A stretch of DNA of 64,000 nucleotides from Actinoplanes aureus (lineage in GTDB: Bacteria; Actinomycetota; Actinomycetes; Mycobacteriales; Micromonosporaceae). The stretch covers positions 112,553 through 176,552 of the forward strand of contig NZ_JADQTO010000023.1 in NCBI RefSeq assembly GCF_015704865.1. The letters are read 5' to 3'. The position numbers and the translations under genes were made by a program. The notes under the pieces were generated by a model. That model worked only from the letters and a program-made list of their open reading frames with translations. It made no database searches and was not told where the DNA came from. Of this stretch, positions 16,924 through 25,508 are shown in pieces; the first letter of the stretch is position 1; each line of letters starts with the position of its first letter.

Positions 16924-17577
16924 TCAGCTCTGGCTGCTCACCGGCTCCCCGGTGATCAGGTAGATCACGTGCTCGCCGATGTTCACCGCGTGGTCGGCGT
17001 ACCGCTCGTAGAAGCGGCCGAGCAGCGCGCCGTCGATCGCGGTCTCCGCACCGTACGGCCAGTCGTCGTCGAGCATGATCTTGAAGAGGTGACGCTCGAG
17101 GTCGTCGATCGCGTCGTCCTGCTTCTCCAGCTCCGCCGCGGCGTTGACGTCCGGGTTCTGCAGCAGTGCGGTGATCTTCTCCGCCATGAGGTCCGCCACC
17201 TCCGCCATCTGCTTGAAGGTCGGGCGCAGCTCGGCCGGAACGGCGGGCGACGGGTGCCGGCGCGACGCGGTCTTCGCCACGTGCTCGGCCAGGTCGCCCA
17301 TCCGCTCCAGGTCGGCGGAGATGTGCAGCGCGGTGATCACGCGGCGCAGATCGCCGGCCACCGGCGCCTGCCGGGCGATGGTGTCCGCCACCTTCGCCTC
17401 GACCTGTTCGTAGATCGCGTCGACCTCGGCGTCCCGCTCCATCACCGCTTCGGCGGCCTTGAGGTCCGCGGTCAGCAGCGCGGTCGTCGCCTTGCGGAGT
17501 GCGGCACGAACCGCCTCCGCCATGGTCACCAGCAGGCGGCTCACCTCGATGAGGTCGGCCTGATACTCCTCGCGCAT
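16924..17577 (-). CDS. phoU: Phosphate signalling protein PhoU
   Basis: Negative modulator of phosphate uptake and of the SenX3-RegX3 (PhoR-PhoB type) system. 217 residues, all helical, with the two three-helix PhoU repeats: LRRVITALHISADLERMGDLAEHV in the first half and YERYADHAVNIGEHVIYLITGE in the second carry the E/DxxxD metal-binding patterns. It diverges from senX3 across a 193-base region that contains PHO-box-like repeats. Confidence 0.93.
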   Translation of the reverse strand: MREEYQADLIEVSRLLVTMAEAVRAALRKATTALLTADLKAAEAVMERDAEVDAIYEQVEAKVADTIARQAPVAGDLRRVITALHISADLERMGDLAEHVAKTASRRHPSPAVPAELRPTFKQMAEVADLMAEKITALLQNPDVNAAAELEKQDDAIDDLERHLFKIMLDDDWPYGAETAIDGALLGRFYERYADHAVNIGEHVIYLITGEPVSSQS

Positions 17578-17659
17578 GTTCTGGTCCCGGGTGCTCAGGG
17601 CCGACGTCGGGCGCCGGCCGGTGTGTCTTGCTCACGCTAGGTCGAGACGGCGGCCTCAA

Positions 17660-17698
17660 CATGAACAGCGGTGAACGACGCCGGGCGCAGTGGTGAAC
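17660..17698. promoter_or_regulatory. PHO-box-like repeats between phoU and senX3
   Basis: Two exact GGTGAAC heptamers (17670-17676 and 17692-17698; GTTCACC on the other strand) lie 22 bases apart, that is two 11-base units, with a related CATGAAC at 17660-17666. Streptomyces PhoP boxes are GTTCACC repeats spaced 11 bases. This is a likely binding site for RegX3 controlling both divergent genes; binding is inferred. Confidence 0.58.
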
Positions 17699-17770
17699 AT
17701 TATTCGACGCGCGCCCGTTTCGTCCTTTTGGCCCTGTGGCTCAGGTAAACAATGACCCTACGATCGCAGC

Positions 17771-19051
17771 GTGGAGTGGGAATATGCCGTCGGCCTGGTC
17801 TCAGCCGCGCTTGCCGTCGGTGTGGGAGCGGGGCTCGTCCTGGCGCGGGTCCGCCGGCCGGGCGAATCGGCCGGGTCGGGACCGCTGGAGGGGAGAGCCG
17901 CCATCGAACCGGACGAGGATCGCCCGGCGGGTAAGCACGGCCTGAAGGGGCTCGGTCGCAAGAGCCTCGACTCGTTGCGGGTGGGCGTCGTCGTCCTGGA
18001 CGTGGACGACTACCCGGTGCTGGTCAACCCGGCGGCACGTGCGATGGGCCTGCTCCGCTCGGGTGGAGCGCCCGGCACCATCGCGGCCCACCCGATCCTG
18101 CGCACCCTGGCGGGACAGGTGCGGCGTACCGGCGTACGCCGGGAGGTGGAGCTCGACCTGCCTCGCGGCCGCGCCGGCGGAGCGCAGGCCCCGCTGGGCC
18201 TGCATCTGCGCGCCGTGGCCCTGAACGCGACGCATGTCGCCGTCGAAGCGGCCGACGTGACCGAGTCGCACCGGCTCGCCCGGGTCCGCCGGGACTTCGT
18301 CGCCAACGTCAGCCACGAGCTGAAGACCCCGATCGGGGCACTCCAGCTCCTGGCCGAGGCGCTTCTCGACGCCACCCAGCTGCCCGACACCGCCCCCGAG
18401 GCGCAGTCCGAGGACCTGCTGGCCGCGCGCCGCTTCGCCGAGCGCATCCACCACGAGTCCGCCCGCATGGGTCGGCTCGTCAGCGAGTTGCTCGAGCTCA
18501 GCCGCCTGCAGGGCGCCGAACCGCTGCCCGACCCGGAGCCGGTCCCGCTGGACTGGGTGATCGCCGAGGTGATCGACCGGACCCGGACCACCTCCTCGGC
18601 CAAGGGCATCGAGATCGTCTACGACGGTCCCAAGGGCGCCATGGCGTACGGCAACGACAGCCAGATCGCCACCGCCGTCACCAACCTGGTCGAGAACGCC
18701 ATCGCGTACTCCGGCGAGGACACCAAGGTCTCGCTCACCATGCGGCAGCGCGATGAGTGGATCGAGATCGACGTCGCCGACCAGGGAATCGGCATCGCCC
18801 CACAGGACGTCGACCGGATCTTCGAACGGTTCTACCGAGCGGACCAGGCCCGCTCGCGATCCACCGGCGGAACCGGCCTCGGCCTGGCCATCGTCAAGCA
18901 CATCGCCACCAACCACGGCGGCCGCGTCGACGTGACCAGTTCACTCGGCGACGGTTCTACGTTCACCTTGCGCCTACCGGCGCGCCCCCCTGAGTCCCCC
19001 TCGTCGTCACCGACGGCGATTGAGATCGAGTCTGGTGCGGCCGGGCGTTGA
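17771..19051 (+). CDS. senX3: Phosphate-responsive sensor histidine kinase SenX3
   Basis: 426 residues: one N-terminal membrane helix (about 5-26), a degenerate PAS-like domain (about 65-165), HisKA with the phospho-acceptor H182 in RRDFVANVSHELKTPIGALQ, and HATPase with NLVENAIAYS, DQGIGIAPQDVDRIFERFYR and GGTGLGLAIVKHIA. It pairs with regX3 downstream and senses phosphate limitation through the Pst/PhoU route in relatives. GTG 17771 lacks a ribosome site, but TACGAT at 17759-17764 ends six bases before it, pointing to a leaderless mRNA. Confidence 0.93.
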   Translation: MEWEYAVGLVSAALAVGVGAGLVLARVRRPGESAGSGPLEGRAAIEPDEDRPAGKHGLKGLGRKSLDSLRVGVVVLDVDDYPVLVNPAARAMGLLRSGGAPGTIAAHPILRTLAGQVRRTGVRREVELDLPRGRAGGAQAPLGLHLRAVALNATHVAVEAADVTESHRLARVRRDFVANVSHELKTPIGALQLLAEALLDATQLPDTAPEAQSEDLLAARRFAERIHHESARMGRLVSELLELSRLQGAEPLPDPEPVPLDWVIAEVIDRTRTTSSAKGIEIVYDGPKGAMAYGNDSQIATAVTNLVENAIAYSGEDTKVSLTMRQRDEWIEIDVADQGIGIAPQDVDRIFERFYRADQARSRSTGGTGLGLAIVKHIATNHGGRVDVTSSLGDGSTFTLRLPARPPESPSSSPTAIEIESGAAGR

Positions 19052-19080
19052 CCCAGCCGCCGACGACGGAAGGAACTTCA

Positions 19081-19764
19081 TTGGCCCGCGTGCTCGTGGT
19101 CGAGGACGAGGAGTCGTTCTCCGACGCCCTGTCGTACATGCTGCGCAAAGAGGGGTTCGAGGTCTCGGTCGCCGCGACCGGAACCTCGGCGCTCACGCAG
19201 TTCGACCGGACCGGTGCCGACATCGTGCTTCTCGACCTCATGTTGCCGGAGATGTCCGGCACCGAGGTCTGCCGCCAGCTGCGGCAGCGCTCAGCCGTCC
19301 CGATCATCATGGTCACCGCCCGGGACAGCGAGATCGACAAGGTGGTCGGACTGGAGATCGGCGCCGACGACTACGTCACCAAGCCGTATTCGCCACGTGA
19401 GCTGGTCGCTCGGATCCGTGCGGTGCTGCGCCGCCAGGGCACCGAGGCCGCCGAGGTGACCACCCCGACGCTCGCCGCCGGCCCGGTCCGGATGGACGTG
19501 GAGCGTCACGTCGTGACGGTCGACGGCACCGGCGTGCAGTTGCCGCTGAAGGAGTTCGAGCTGCTCGAGCTCCTGCTGCGCAACGCCGGCCGGGTGCTCA
19601 CCCGCGGTCAGCTCATCGACCGCGTCTGGGGAGCCGACTACGTCGGCGACACCAAGACCCTGGACGTGCACGTCAAGCGCCTGCGCTCCAAGGTCGAACC
19701 GGAGCCCTCGGCTCCGCGCTACATCGTCACGGTGCGCGGTCTCGGCTACAAGTTCGAACCCTGA
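19081..19764 (+). CDS. regX3: OmpR-family response regulator RegX3
   Basis: 227 residues: a receiver domain (phospho-acceptor D52 in IVLLDLMLPEMSG, K in YVTKPYSPRELVAR) and a winged-helix DNA-binding domain (PLKEFELLELLLRNAGRVLT through VDVHVKRLRSK-type recognition helix to VRGLGYKFEP). TTG 19081 is preferred because GGAAGGA sits 6 bases upstream and the protein then starts like other RegX3 proteins; another TTG at 19048 overlaps the end of senX3. It controls phosphate-starvation genes in actinobacteria. Confidence 0.92.
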   Translation: MARVLVVEDEESFSDALSYMLRKEGFEVSVAATGTSALTQFDRTGADIVLLDLMLPEMSGTEVCRQLRQRSAVPIIMVTARDSEIDKVVGLEIGADDYVTKPYSPRELVARIRAVLRRQGTEAAEVTTPTLAAGPVRMDVERHVVTVDGTGVQLPLKEFELLELLLRNAGRVLTRGQLIDRVWGADYVGDTKTLDVHVKRLRSKVEPEPSAPRYIVTVRGLGYKFEP

Positions 19765-19771
19765 TGGGATC

Positions 19772-19801
19772 GGCCAGGCGCCCGTCCTTGGGCGCCTGGC
19801 C
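19772..19801. terminator. Terminator after regX3
   Basis: Perfect 12-bp stem GGCCAGGCGCCC / GGGCGCCTGGCC with a 6-base loop, starting 7 bases after the regX3 stop. Confidence 0.88.
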
Positions 19802-19861
19802 TCCCCAACCGAGCATTGCTCAGTGACAGGTTGGCATGCGACCACCCCGCGCGCAAGATGG

Positions 19862-20689
19862 TTACACCTGGCGGGGTGACGCGGGCTCACGTCCGCCGCG
19901 GCGCTTCGGCGCTTGCGCGCTCGCGGTGGCCGGGTGGATGGCGATCAGGCCGGACTTCAGGCGGGCCGCGCAGAGCTCGGCGAGTTTCCGGTACGCGGCC
20001 TCGCCGATCAGGGCGGTCAGTTCCGGGGCGTAGGTGAGGTACATCGGCTCGGTGCCGACATGGGCATCCGGGGACGAGGTGCACCACCAGGCCAGGTCGT
20101 GGCCACCGGCTCCCCAGCCGCGGCGGTCGAACTCCGTCAAAGTGGACTGGAGCAGCTTGGTGCCGTCGGGCCGGGTGATCCAGTCCTGCTCCCGGCGTAC
20201 CGGCAGCTGCCAGCAGACGTCGGGCTTGTACTTGAGCGGGTGCACGCCGTCCCGCAGAGCCTGGGCGTGCAGGGCGCAGCCACCGCCGGCCGGGAAGGTG
20301 CCGTCGTTGAGGAACACGCAGGGGCCGTCACCGGATCGGGTGGCCGTACGCCGGGCGGGTTTGGTTCCGTCGACCGTGTCCACCTCGGTGTAGTTCTTGA
20401 ACCCGCGCCGGTAGTGCTGCCAGGTCTCCGGCGTGAGCTTGGCGGCCGCGGCCTTGACGCGGTTCTCGTCGTCGGCGTCGGTGAAGAAGGCGCCGTGCGA
20501 GCAGCAGCCGTCGTCGGCTCGCCCTCCGATGATGCCGCGGCAGGCGGAGCCGTAGACGCAGGTCCAGCGGGAGAGCAGCCAGGTCAGGTCGGCTCGGACC
20601 AGGTGTTGCTCGTCGGCGGGATCCAGGAATTCGATCCATTCCCGAGGGAAGTCGAGGGCGACCTCCGCGGGGGGTTGCGTGCTGCTCAT
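19862..20689 (-). CDS. Cysteine-cluster protein of unknown function
   Basis: 275 residues, predicted soluble. Two cysteine-rich stretches stand out: CVYGSACRGII and DDGCCSHGAFF (about residues 44-69), then CVFLNDGTFPAGGGCALHAQ followed by KPDVCWQLPVRR (about 125-165). The second pattern resembles the metal-binding cluster of YkgJ/DUF3109-type proteins, so iron or zinc binding is likely. From memory it occupies the place of M. tuberculosis Rv0495c. ATG 20689 is preceded by TACGCT seven bases away, a probable leaderless start divergent from the TIM-barrel gene. Confidence 0.72.
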   Translation of the reverse strand: MSSTQPPAEVALDFPREWIEFLDPADEQHLVRADLTWLLSRWTCVYGSACRGIIGGRADDGCCSHGAFFTDADDENRVKAAAAKLTPETWQHYRRGFKNYTEVDTVDGTKPARRTATRSGDGPCVFLNDGTFPAGGGCALHAQALRDGVHPLKYKPDVCWQLPVRREQDWITRPDGTKLLQSTLTEFDRRGWGAGGHDLAWWCTSSPDAHVGTEPMYLTYAPELTALIGEAAYRKLAELCAARLKSGLIAIHPATASAQAPKRRGGREPASPRQV

Positions 20690-20774
20690 CCGGGTCAGCG
20701 TACGCCCACCGATGGATCACGACCGTTTAGAGCTGATATATCCGGGCCTGACGGGCGCGGCTACCCTGGTAGGC

Positions 20775-21596
20775 GTGAGTTCCCGCGTTCCCGTGCTTCT
20801 CTCCAGCTCCTCGGTCTTCCCCGAGCCGACGGCGGCGGCGTTCGAGATGGCGGCCACGGTCGGCTACGACGGCCTCGAGGTCATGGTGTGGACCGACGCC
20901 GTCAGCCAGGACGCCGGTGCCCTCAAGGGTCTGGCCGACCACTACGACGTCCCGGTGCTCTCGGTCCACGCACCCTGCCTGCTGGTCACCCAGCGGGTGT
21001 GGAGCTCGGACCCGTGGGAGCGGCTGAGCCGGGCCGCCCAGCTCGCCGAGTCACTGGGCGCGCCGACGGTCGTGGTGCATCCACCGTTCACCTGGCAGCG
21101 CGACTACGCGCGCAACTTCGCCGAGGGCCTGGCGAAGGTGCAGGCCCGGCACCCGGATCTGAGCTTCGCGGTGGAGAACATGTTCCCGGTCAAGATGGCC
21201 GGGCGCTGGTTCGTGCCGTACACGCCGGGCTGGGATCCCACCGAGTCCGGCTTCGACTCGTACACGCTGGATCTGTCGCACTGCGCGGCCTCCCGCATCG
21301 ACGCCCTGGAGATGGCCGACAAGATGGGCTCCGGCCTGCGGCACGTCCACCTCGGCGACGGCACGGGCGAGGGCCGCGACGAGCATCTGGTGCCCGGCCG
21401 CGGCAACCAGCCGTGCGCGGAGCTGCTCCAGTCCCTGGCGCACCGCGGTTTCACCGGCTCGGTAGCCCTCGAGATCAACACCCGCAAGGCGCCCAGCCGC
21501 CCCGCACGCGAGGCCGACCTGCGCGAGTCCCTCGAGTTCGCCCGCAAACACCTGACCCCAGCCGCCTCAGCAACCCCCGCAACCACCCAGGCCTAG
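20775..21596 (+). CDS. Sugar phosphate isomerase/epimerase-like TIM-barrel protein
   Basis: 273 residues of the AP-endonuclease-2/xylose-isomerase-like TIM-barrel superfamily. Metal-ligand candidates follow the family order: E in GYDGLEVMVW, H in LSVHAPCLLV, H in VVHPPFTW, E in FAVENMFP, D and H in YTLDLSHCAAS, then RHVHLGDG and SVALEINTR. Its position matches Rv0498. The substrate is unknown. GTG 20775 has TACCCT ending 7 bases upstream, consistent with leaderless transcription. Confidence 0.83.
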   Translation: MSSRVPVLLSSSSVFPEPTAAAFEMAATVGYDGLEVMVWTDAVSQDAGALKGLADHYDVPVLSVHAPCLLVTQRVWSSDPWERLSRAAQLAESLGAPTVVVHPPFTWQRDYARNFAEGLAKVQARHPDLSFAVENMFPVKMAGRWFVPYTPGWDPTESGFDSYTLDLSHCAASRIDALEMADKMGSGLRHVHLGDGTGEGRDEHLVPGRGNQPCAELLQSLAHRGFTGSVALEINTRKAPSRPAREADLRESLEFARKHLTPAASATPATTQA

Positions 21597-21615
21597 CTTC
21601 CGTGGAGGTCTGCTC

Positions 21616-21651
21616 GCCGGTCACGCTCTTTCATCGGTACGCGTGACCGGC
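21616..21651. terminator. Terminator-like hairpin after the TIM-barrel gene
   Basis: GCCGGTCACGC (21616-21626) and GCGTGACCGGC (21641-21651) form a perfect 11-bp stem with a 14-base loop, 20 bases after the stop codon. Confidence 0.72.
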
Positions 21652-22024
21652 GTCCCGCCGAAGCCGACCCGCACCCGCCCTCCCCGCGCAAGCCAGACTT
21701 CCGTCCCGGCCCCACCGCGCCCGCCGGGAAACACCAATCCGTCCCGCTACAAGAGCCGCGCCCGGCTGCTCGCCAAGCACCGGGCTGCTTGCCGCGGGTG
21801 TGCGGGACCGGATCGGATTGCCCACGTTCGCCGCCCTAACCGTCAGGCGATGCTGTTTCCCGGCGGTCGCGCTCGGGCGGCGAGGCAAAGCCGGCCTAGC
21901 GCCGGAACAGCGGGCACGGGTCGGCTTCCGCAAGACCCGCTCACGCGTACCCCGAAGAAGCGGAACCGACATGCAGGCCGAGACCCGGAACATGGTCTAA
22001 CAGCATCCAAAAGCGCATATCGAC
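21652..22024. other. Intergenic region without a recognised gene
   Basis: About 370 bases between the hairpin and the stop of the CGNR gene. Open frames here are Arg/Pro/Ala-rich in every phase and show no domain. I see nothing functional apart from the transcription ends of the convergent neighbours. Confidence 0.5.
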
Positions 22025-22591
22025 CTACCGGGGCGAAATGCCGCCGAGCGAAGCGAGGCCATCAGACACAGCCACAGCGCGTTTGCGTGCCCGGTGTGCT
22101 GCCACGTGTGACCGCGTCGCGCAGCGTTCCGAGCAGAACCGGCGGCAGTTGTTGGACGACGTGTCCAGGTAGACGTTGCCGCAGCGCTCGTCGGCGCAGA
22201 TGCCGAAGCGGGCGCTGCCGTACTCGCAGAGCCACACGGCCAGGCCCCACACCGCGCCGGCCAGGAACTCGGCGCTCACCGAGGAACCGCGGCTGGTCAC
22301 GTGCATGTGCCAGTCGCTGGCGTCGTGCCCGGAGATGCGTGGCTGCACCGGGTGCGCCTCGAGCAGCGAGTTGAGCTCGTGTACCGCCTCGTTGTCGCGG
22401 CCGGAGGTGCCGAACTCGAAGACCTCGCGCAGTCGCCGCTGTGCGCGGCGGAAGGCGGCGAGGTCTTTCTCCGCGACCTGATCACGCATGTAGGCCTGCT
22501 CGTCGGCGAACAACGCCCGCAGTCCGGCGAGATCGTCCAGGCCGGCGTTGACGAGGTCGACCGCCGTCCGCGCGTACGCATCGAAGTTCAC
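22025..22591 (-). CDS. CGNR zinc-finger protein (ABATE domain)
   Basis: 188 residues: an N-terminal ABATE (DUF1470) domain of about 120 residues and a C-terminal CGNR zinc finger, CADERCGNVYLDTSSNNCRR followed by FCSERCATRSHVAAHRARKR, with Cys ligands and the basic DNA-contacting tail. Members are putative stress-linked transcription regulators. GTG 22591 has TACCGT six bases upstream, again a leaderless arrangement, divergent from the proline dehydrogenase gene; autoregulation or control of that neighbour is possible. Confidence 0.83.
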   Translation of the reverse strand: MNFDAYARTAVDLVNAGLDDLAGLRALFADEQAYMRDQVAEKDLAAFRRAQRRLREVFEFGTSGRDNEAVHELNSLLEAHPVQPRISGHDASDWHMHVTSRGSSVSAEFLAGAVWGLAVWLCEYGSARFGICADERCGNVYLDTSSNNCRRFCSERCATRSHVAAHRARKRAVAVSDGLASLGGISPR

Positions 22592-22703
22592 CCGACAACG
22601 GTAGCCGCACGTGGCCCCAGGGGGCACGTGCGCAGTGCCCGGGACGTGCGAATCCGGGCCGCACCGCGGCGCCGGGTGCCGGGCCGGACGTTACGCTCGG
22701 CGC

Positions 22704-23624
22704 ATGTTCCGTTCCCTGTTTCTCGCCGCGGCCGGTTCTTCTCATCTCGAGCGGCTGGTCGAGTCCGTGCCCGTCAGCAAGGCGGTCGTGCGGCGGTTCG
22801 TCGCCGGCCGCAGCGCCGACGACGCACTGCGGGTGAGCCGGGAACTGGCCGACGACGGTCTGGCCGTCAGCCTCGATCATCTGGGTGAGGACACCCGCAC
22901 GATGGAGCAGGCGGCGGCGGTCCGGGACGAGTACGTCGCCGTGCTGCGTCGCTTGCGCGACGCCGGTCTCACTCCGGCGGCCGAGGTGAGCGTGAAGCTT
23001 TCGGCCCTGGGTCAGCAGATCGACGACAAGGCGGCGTACGAGCACGCGCACGCGATCTGTGCCGCCGCCACCGAAGCGGGCACCAGCGTGACGCTGGACG
23101 CGGAGGACCACACCACCACGGACGCGACCCTGGAGACGCTGGTGGAGTTGCGGCGGGACTTTCCGTCGACGGGTGCGGTGCTCCAGGCGTACCTGCGGCG
23201 GACCGAGGGGGACTGCCGGGAGCTGGCGACGGCCGGGTCGCGGGTGCGGCTCTGCAAGGGCGCGTACGCGGAACCGGAGTCGGTGGCCTTCCAGTCGGCG
23301 CTGGACGTCGACAAGTCGTACGTGCGGTGCCTGAACATCCTGATGTCCGGCGAGGGCTACCCGATGGTGGCCACCCACGACCCCCGGCTGATCGCGATCG
23401 CCGAGGACCGGGCCCGCTGGTTCGACCGCTCCACCGGCGAGTACGAGTTCCAGCTGCTCTACGGCGTACGCCCGGAGGAGCAGGCCCGGCTGGCGGCCGG
23501 CGGCCACACCGTGCGGATTTACCTGCCCTACGGCGAGCAGTGGTACGGCTACCTGATGCGCCGTCTCGCCGAGCGCCCGGCGAACGTTGCCTTCCTGGCC
23601 CGGGCCGTCACCTCGAAGAAGTAA
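22704..23624 (+). CDS. Proline dehydrogenase (monofunctional)
   Basis: FAD-dependent oxidation of proline to pyrroline-5-carboxylate. 306 residues with family motifs: EVSVKLSALGQQIDD, SVTLDAEDHTTTD, QAYLRRTEGDC, RLCKGAYAEPESVAF, PMVATHDPRL, YEFQLLYGVRPEEQ and the terminal YLPYGEQWYGYLMRRLAERP. There is no P5C dehydrogenase domain or gene next to it. ATG 22704 follows TACGCT by six bases, suggesting a leaderless mRNA. In M. tuberculosis the corresponding interval holds proC (proline synthesis) instead. Confidence 0.92.
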   Translation: MFRSLFLAAAGSSHLERLVESVPVSKAVVRRFVAGRSADDALRVSRELADDGLAVSLDHLGEDTRTMEQAAAVRDEYVAVLRRLRDAGLTPAAEVSVKLSALGQQIDDKAAYEHAHAICAAATEAGTSVTLDAEDHTTTDATLETLVELRRDFPSTGAVLQAYLRRTEGDCRELATAGSRVRLCKGAYAEPESVAFQSALDVDKSYVRCLNILMSGEGYPMVATHDPRLIAIAEDRARWFDRSTGEYEFQLLYGVRPEEQARLAAGGHTVRIYLPYGEQWYGYLMRRLAERPANVAFLARAVTSKK

Positions 23625-23808
23625 CGCATTTGGGCGATTCCAGCCCGAAACCGGCGTGTCGACCTTGACTTTTTGTGGGCATTTCACGGAACGTATCGCG
23701 TTGGTCACAGCCGTATCGATACCGTTCTGATGACACGCACGTAATCTGCCGCGGCGCCACTGGGCCGGTCATGGCGGATCGTGCCTGCGAAAGGATCGGT
23801 GCGACGCG

Positions 23809-24021
23809 ATGACGGGTCCAGCCCAGACCGAGGAACGGCTCTCGGAGGTGCGGTTCCTGACGGTGGCCGAGGTGGCCGCCCTCATGCGGGTTTCCAAGAT
23901 GACCGTCTACCGGCTCGTGCACGGCGGTGATCTCACCGCGGTCCGGGTCGGCCGCTCGTTCCGGGTGCCCGAGCACGCGGTTCACGAGTATCTGCGTGGC
24001 GCCTTCTCGCAGAGCGCCTGA
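23809..24021 (+). CDS. Small HTH DNA-binding protein (excisionase-type fold)
   Basis: 70 residues with a single MerR/excisionase-type winged HTH: FLTVAEVAALMRVSKMTVYR, then GDLTAVRVGRSFRVPEHAV. From memory it matches the small protein Rv0500A of M. tuberculosis in sequence style and position, just before the bS22 gene. It is a chromosomal regulator rather than a phage excisionase; no integrase or attachment site is nearby. Its targets are unknown. A GAAAGGA ribosome site precedes ATG 23809. Confidence 0.83.
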   Translation: MTGPAQTEERLSEVRFLTVAEVAALMRVSKMTVYRLVHGGDLTAVRVGRSFRVPEHAVHEYLRGAFSQSA

Positions 24022-24184
24022 CGCCGGGGTCGTGTTGGCCCGGTAGGGGCGGGCCGGTACGCTGGACCGGTTGGTTCCCGGGTTCTCGCGTGCCGTGTCA
24101 GGCGGCGCCGCTGCCCGGGACCCCGTCCAGTCCGGGTCCGGCCGCACGCTGGTCCCACTCACATGGTTTCGAGAGGCTTTTCGT

Positions 24185-24286
24185 ATGGGCTCCGTGGTCA
24201 AGAAGCGCCGCAAGCGTATGGCGAAGAAGAAGCACCGCAAGCTGCTGCGCAAGACCCGCGTCCAGCGTCGCCGTCTCGGCAAGTGA
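24185..24286 (+). CDS. AURKAIP1/COX24-domain small basic protein (bS22-like)
   Basis: A 33-residue, extremely basic peptide (MGSVVKKRRKRMAKKKHRKL, then LRKTRVQRRRLGK) of the AURKAIP1/COX24 family. The mycobacterial homologue is ribosomal protein bS22, found near the decoding region of the small subunit. ATG 24185 follows a GAGAGG site. Position before the NAD-dependent epimerase gene is conserved with Rv0500B-Rv0501. Easily missed because of its length. Confidence 0.93.
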   Translation: MGSVVKKRRKRMAKKKHRKLLRKTRVQRRRLGK

Positions 24287-24291
24287 CGGCC

Positions 24292-24312
24292 GGCCAGGAG
24301 GATCTCCTGGCC
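24292..24312 (+). terminator. Terminator or attenuator after the bS22 gene
   Basis: GGCCAGGAG / CTCCTGGCC with a 3-base loop, starting 5 bases after the bS22 stop and followed by TTCG. It would limit read-through into the epimerase gene. Confidence 0.72.
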
Positions 24313-24364
24313 TTCGCCGGCTCTTGCCGACCCTTTCCGAGGCTTCGCATCGAAAGGTGCACCC

Positions 24365-25459
24365 GTGGTGACCTCACCGCCCAGCGTTGTCGTGGTCACC
24401 GGAGTCAGCCGCTATATCGGCGCTCGGGTGGCCGCACGCCTCGCCGCTGATCCCCGGATCGACCGTGTCGTCGGCCTGGATCCGCATGACCCGCCCGCAG
24501 GCCTTCTCGGCCTGCTCGACGGCGTGGAGCGGATCCGGGCCGACGCGCGCGCGGCCACCGAGGCGATCGCCGACCTCGGCGCCGAGGCGGTCGTGCACCT
24601 GGCCGTGACCAGCGTGCCGGACCCGCAGCACGGCGGCCGCGCGGCGATGAAGGAACAGAACGTCATCGGCACCATGCAGGTGCTGGCCGCCGCGCAGGGC
24701 ACCACCCGTTTGCGCAAAATCGTGGTGCGCTCGTCCACGGCGGCGTACGGCGCGTCGTTCCGCGATCCCGCGGTCTTCACCGAGGACACCGAACCCCGTG
24801 CCGTTCCCCGGGGTCCGTTCGCCCGCGACATCCTCGACATCGAGGGGTACGTCCGGGGGTTCCGCCGCCGCCGGCCCGAGGTCTCGGCCACGGTGCTGCG
24901 GTTCGCCCCGATGATCAGCTCGTCCGCCGAGACGTCGCTGACCCGCTACTTCTCCCAGCCCCTGGTCCCGACCGTGCTCGGCCGCGACGCCCGGCTTCAG
25001 TTCGTGCACGTCGAGGACGCGCTGGAGATCCTGCACCGGTCGGTGACCGAGGACCATCCGGGCACCTTCAACGTCGCGGGCGAGGGCGTGCTGATGCTCG
25101 CCCAGGCGGTCCGCCGGGCCGGCCGCATCGCCCTGCCGCTGCCCGAGTCGGCCCTCTCCACCGGCGCCGCGTTGCTGCGCAACCTCGGCGTCGAGCAGAT
25201 CGGTCTGGACCAGATCGACCTCTTCGTGCACGGTCGGGTGGTGGACACCACCCGACTGATCCGTGAGTTCGGTTTCACCCCGCGCACCACGGCGGCCGCG
25301 TTCGACGAATTCATCAAGGCGCACGTGGCCGGTTCCACGCTCACCGCGGACCGGCTCGCCGCCGCCGAGCGGACGATCCTGGACGGCATCCGCCGGGTCC
25401 GGGCGGCGGCCGAGGTCTCCGTCGCGGAGTCGGCTCCGGCCGGACGGGACCAGCCATGA
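24365..25459 (+). CDS. NAD-dependent epimerase/dehydratase family protein
   Basis: 364-residue extended SDR protein. The N-terminal Rossmann motif (VVVVTGVSRYIGARVAARLA) binds NAD(P); VVHLAVTSVPDPQ, KIVVRSSTAAYG and VLRFAPMISSS follow the family order. The usual YxxxK catalytic pair is not clear: the region ARDILDIEGYVRGF lacks the expected Lys. It matches the place of M. tuberculosis galE2 (Rv0501), whose substrate is not settled, so no symbol is given. GTG 24365 follows an AAAGGTG ribosome site. The acyltransferase gene follows 49 bases later. Confidence 0.82.
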   Translation: MVTSPPSVVVVTGVSRYIGARVAARLAADPRIDRVVGLDPHDPPAGLLGLLDGVERIRADARAATEAIADLGAEAVVHLAVTSVPDPQHGGRAAMKEQNVIGTMQVLAAAQGTTRLRKIVVRSSTAAYGASFRDPAVFTEDTEPRAVPRGPFARDILDIEGYVRGFRRRRPEVSATVLRFAPMISSSAETSLTRYFSQPLVPTVLGRDARLQFVHVEDALEILHRSVTEDHPGTFNVAGEGVLMLAQAVRRAGRIALPLPESALSTGAALLRNLGVEQIGLDQIDLFVHGRVVDTTRLIREFGFTPRTTAAAFDEFIKAHVAGSTLTADRLAAAERTILDGIRRVRAAAEVSVAESAPAGRDQP

Positions 25460-25508
25460 GCTCGGTCTTGCACTCGTGGCGACGCCGCGGCGAACCGGAG
25501 GTGGCGGC

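Noticed and set aside
23673..23689. Second Rex-like site TTGTGGG-CAT-TTCACGG upstream of the HTH gene
   Set aside because: The spacer is one base short and four arm positions differ from the Rex consensus, so half-sites would be out of register. Chance similarity is more likely.
23809..24021. Excisionase-type HTH protein as a sign of a prophage or integrative element
   Set aside because: No integrase, attachment repeat or phage gene is near, and the gene sits in a conserved chromosomal order before bS22.
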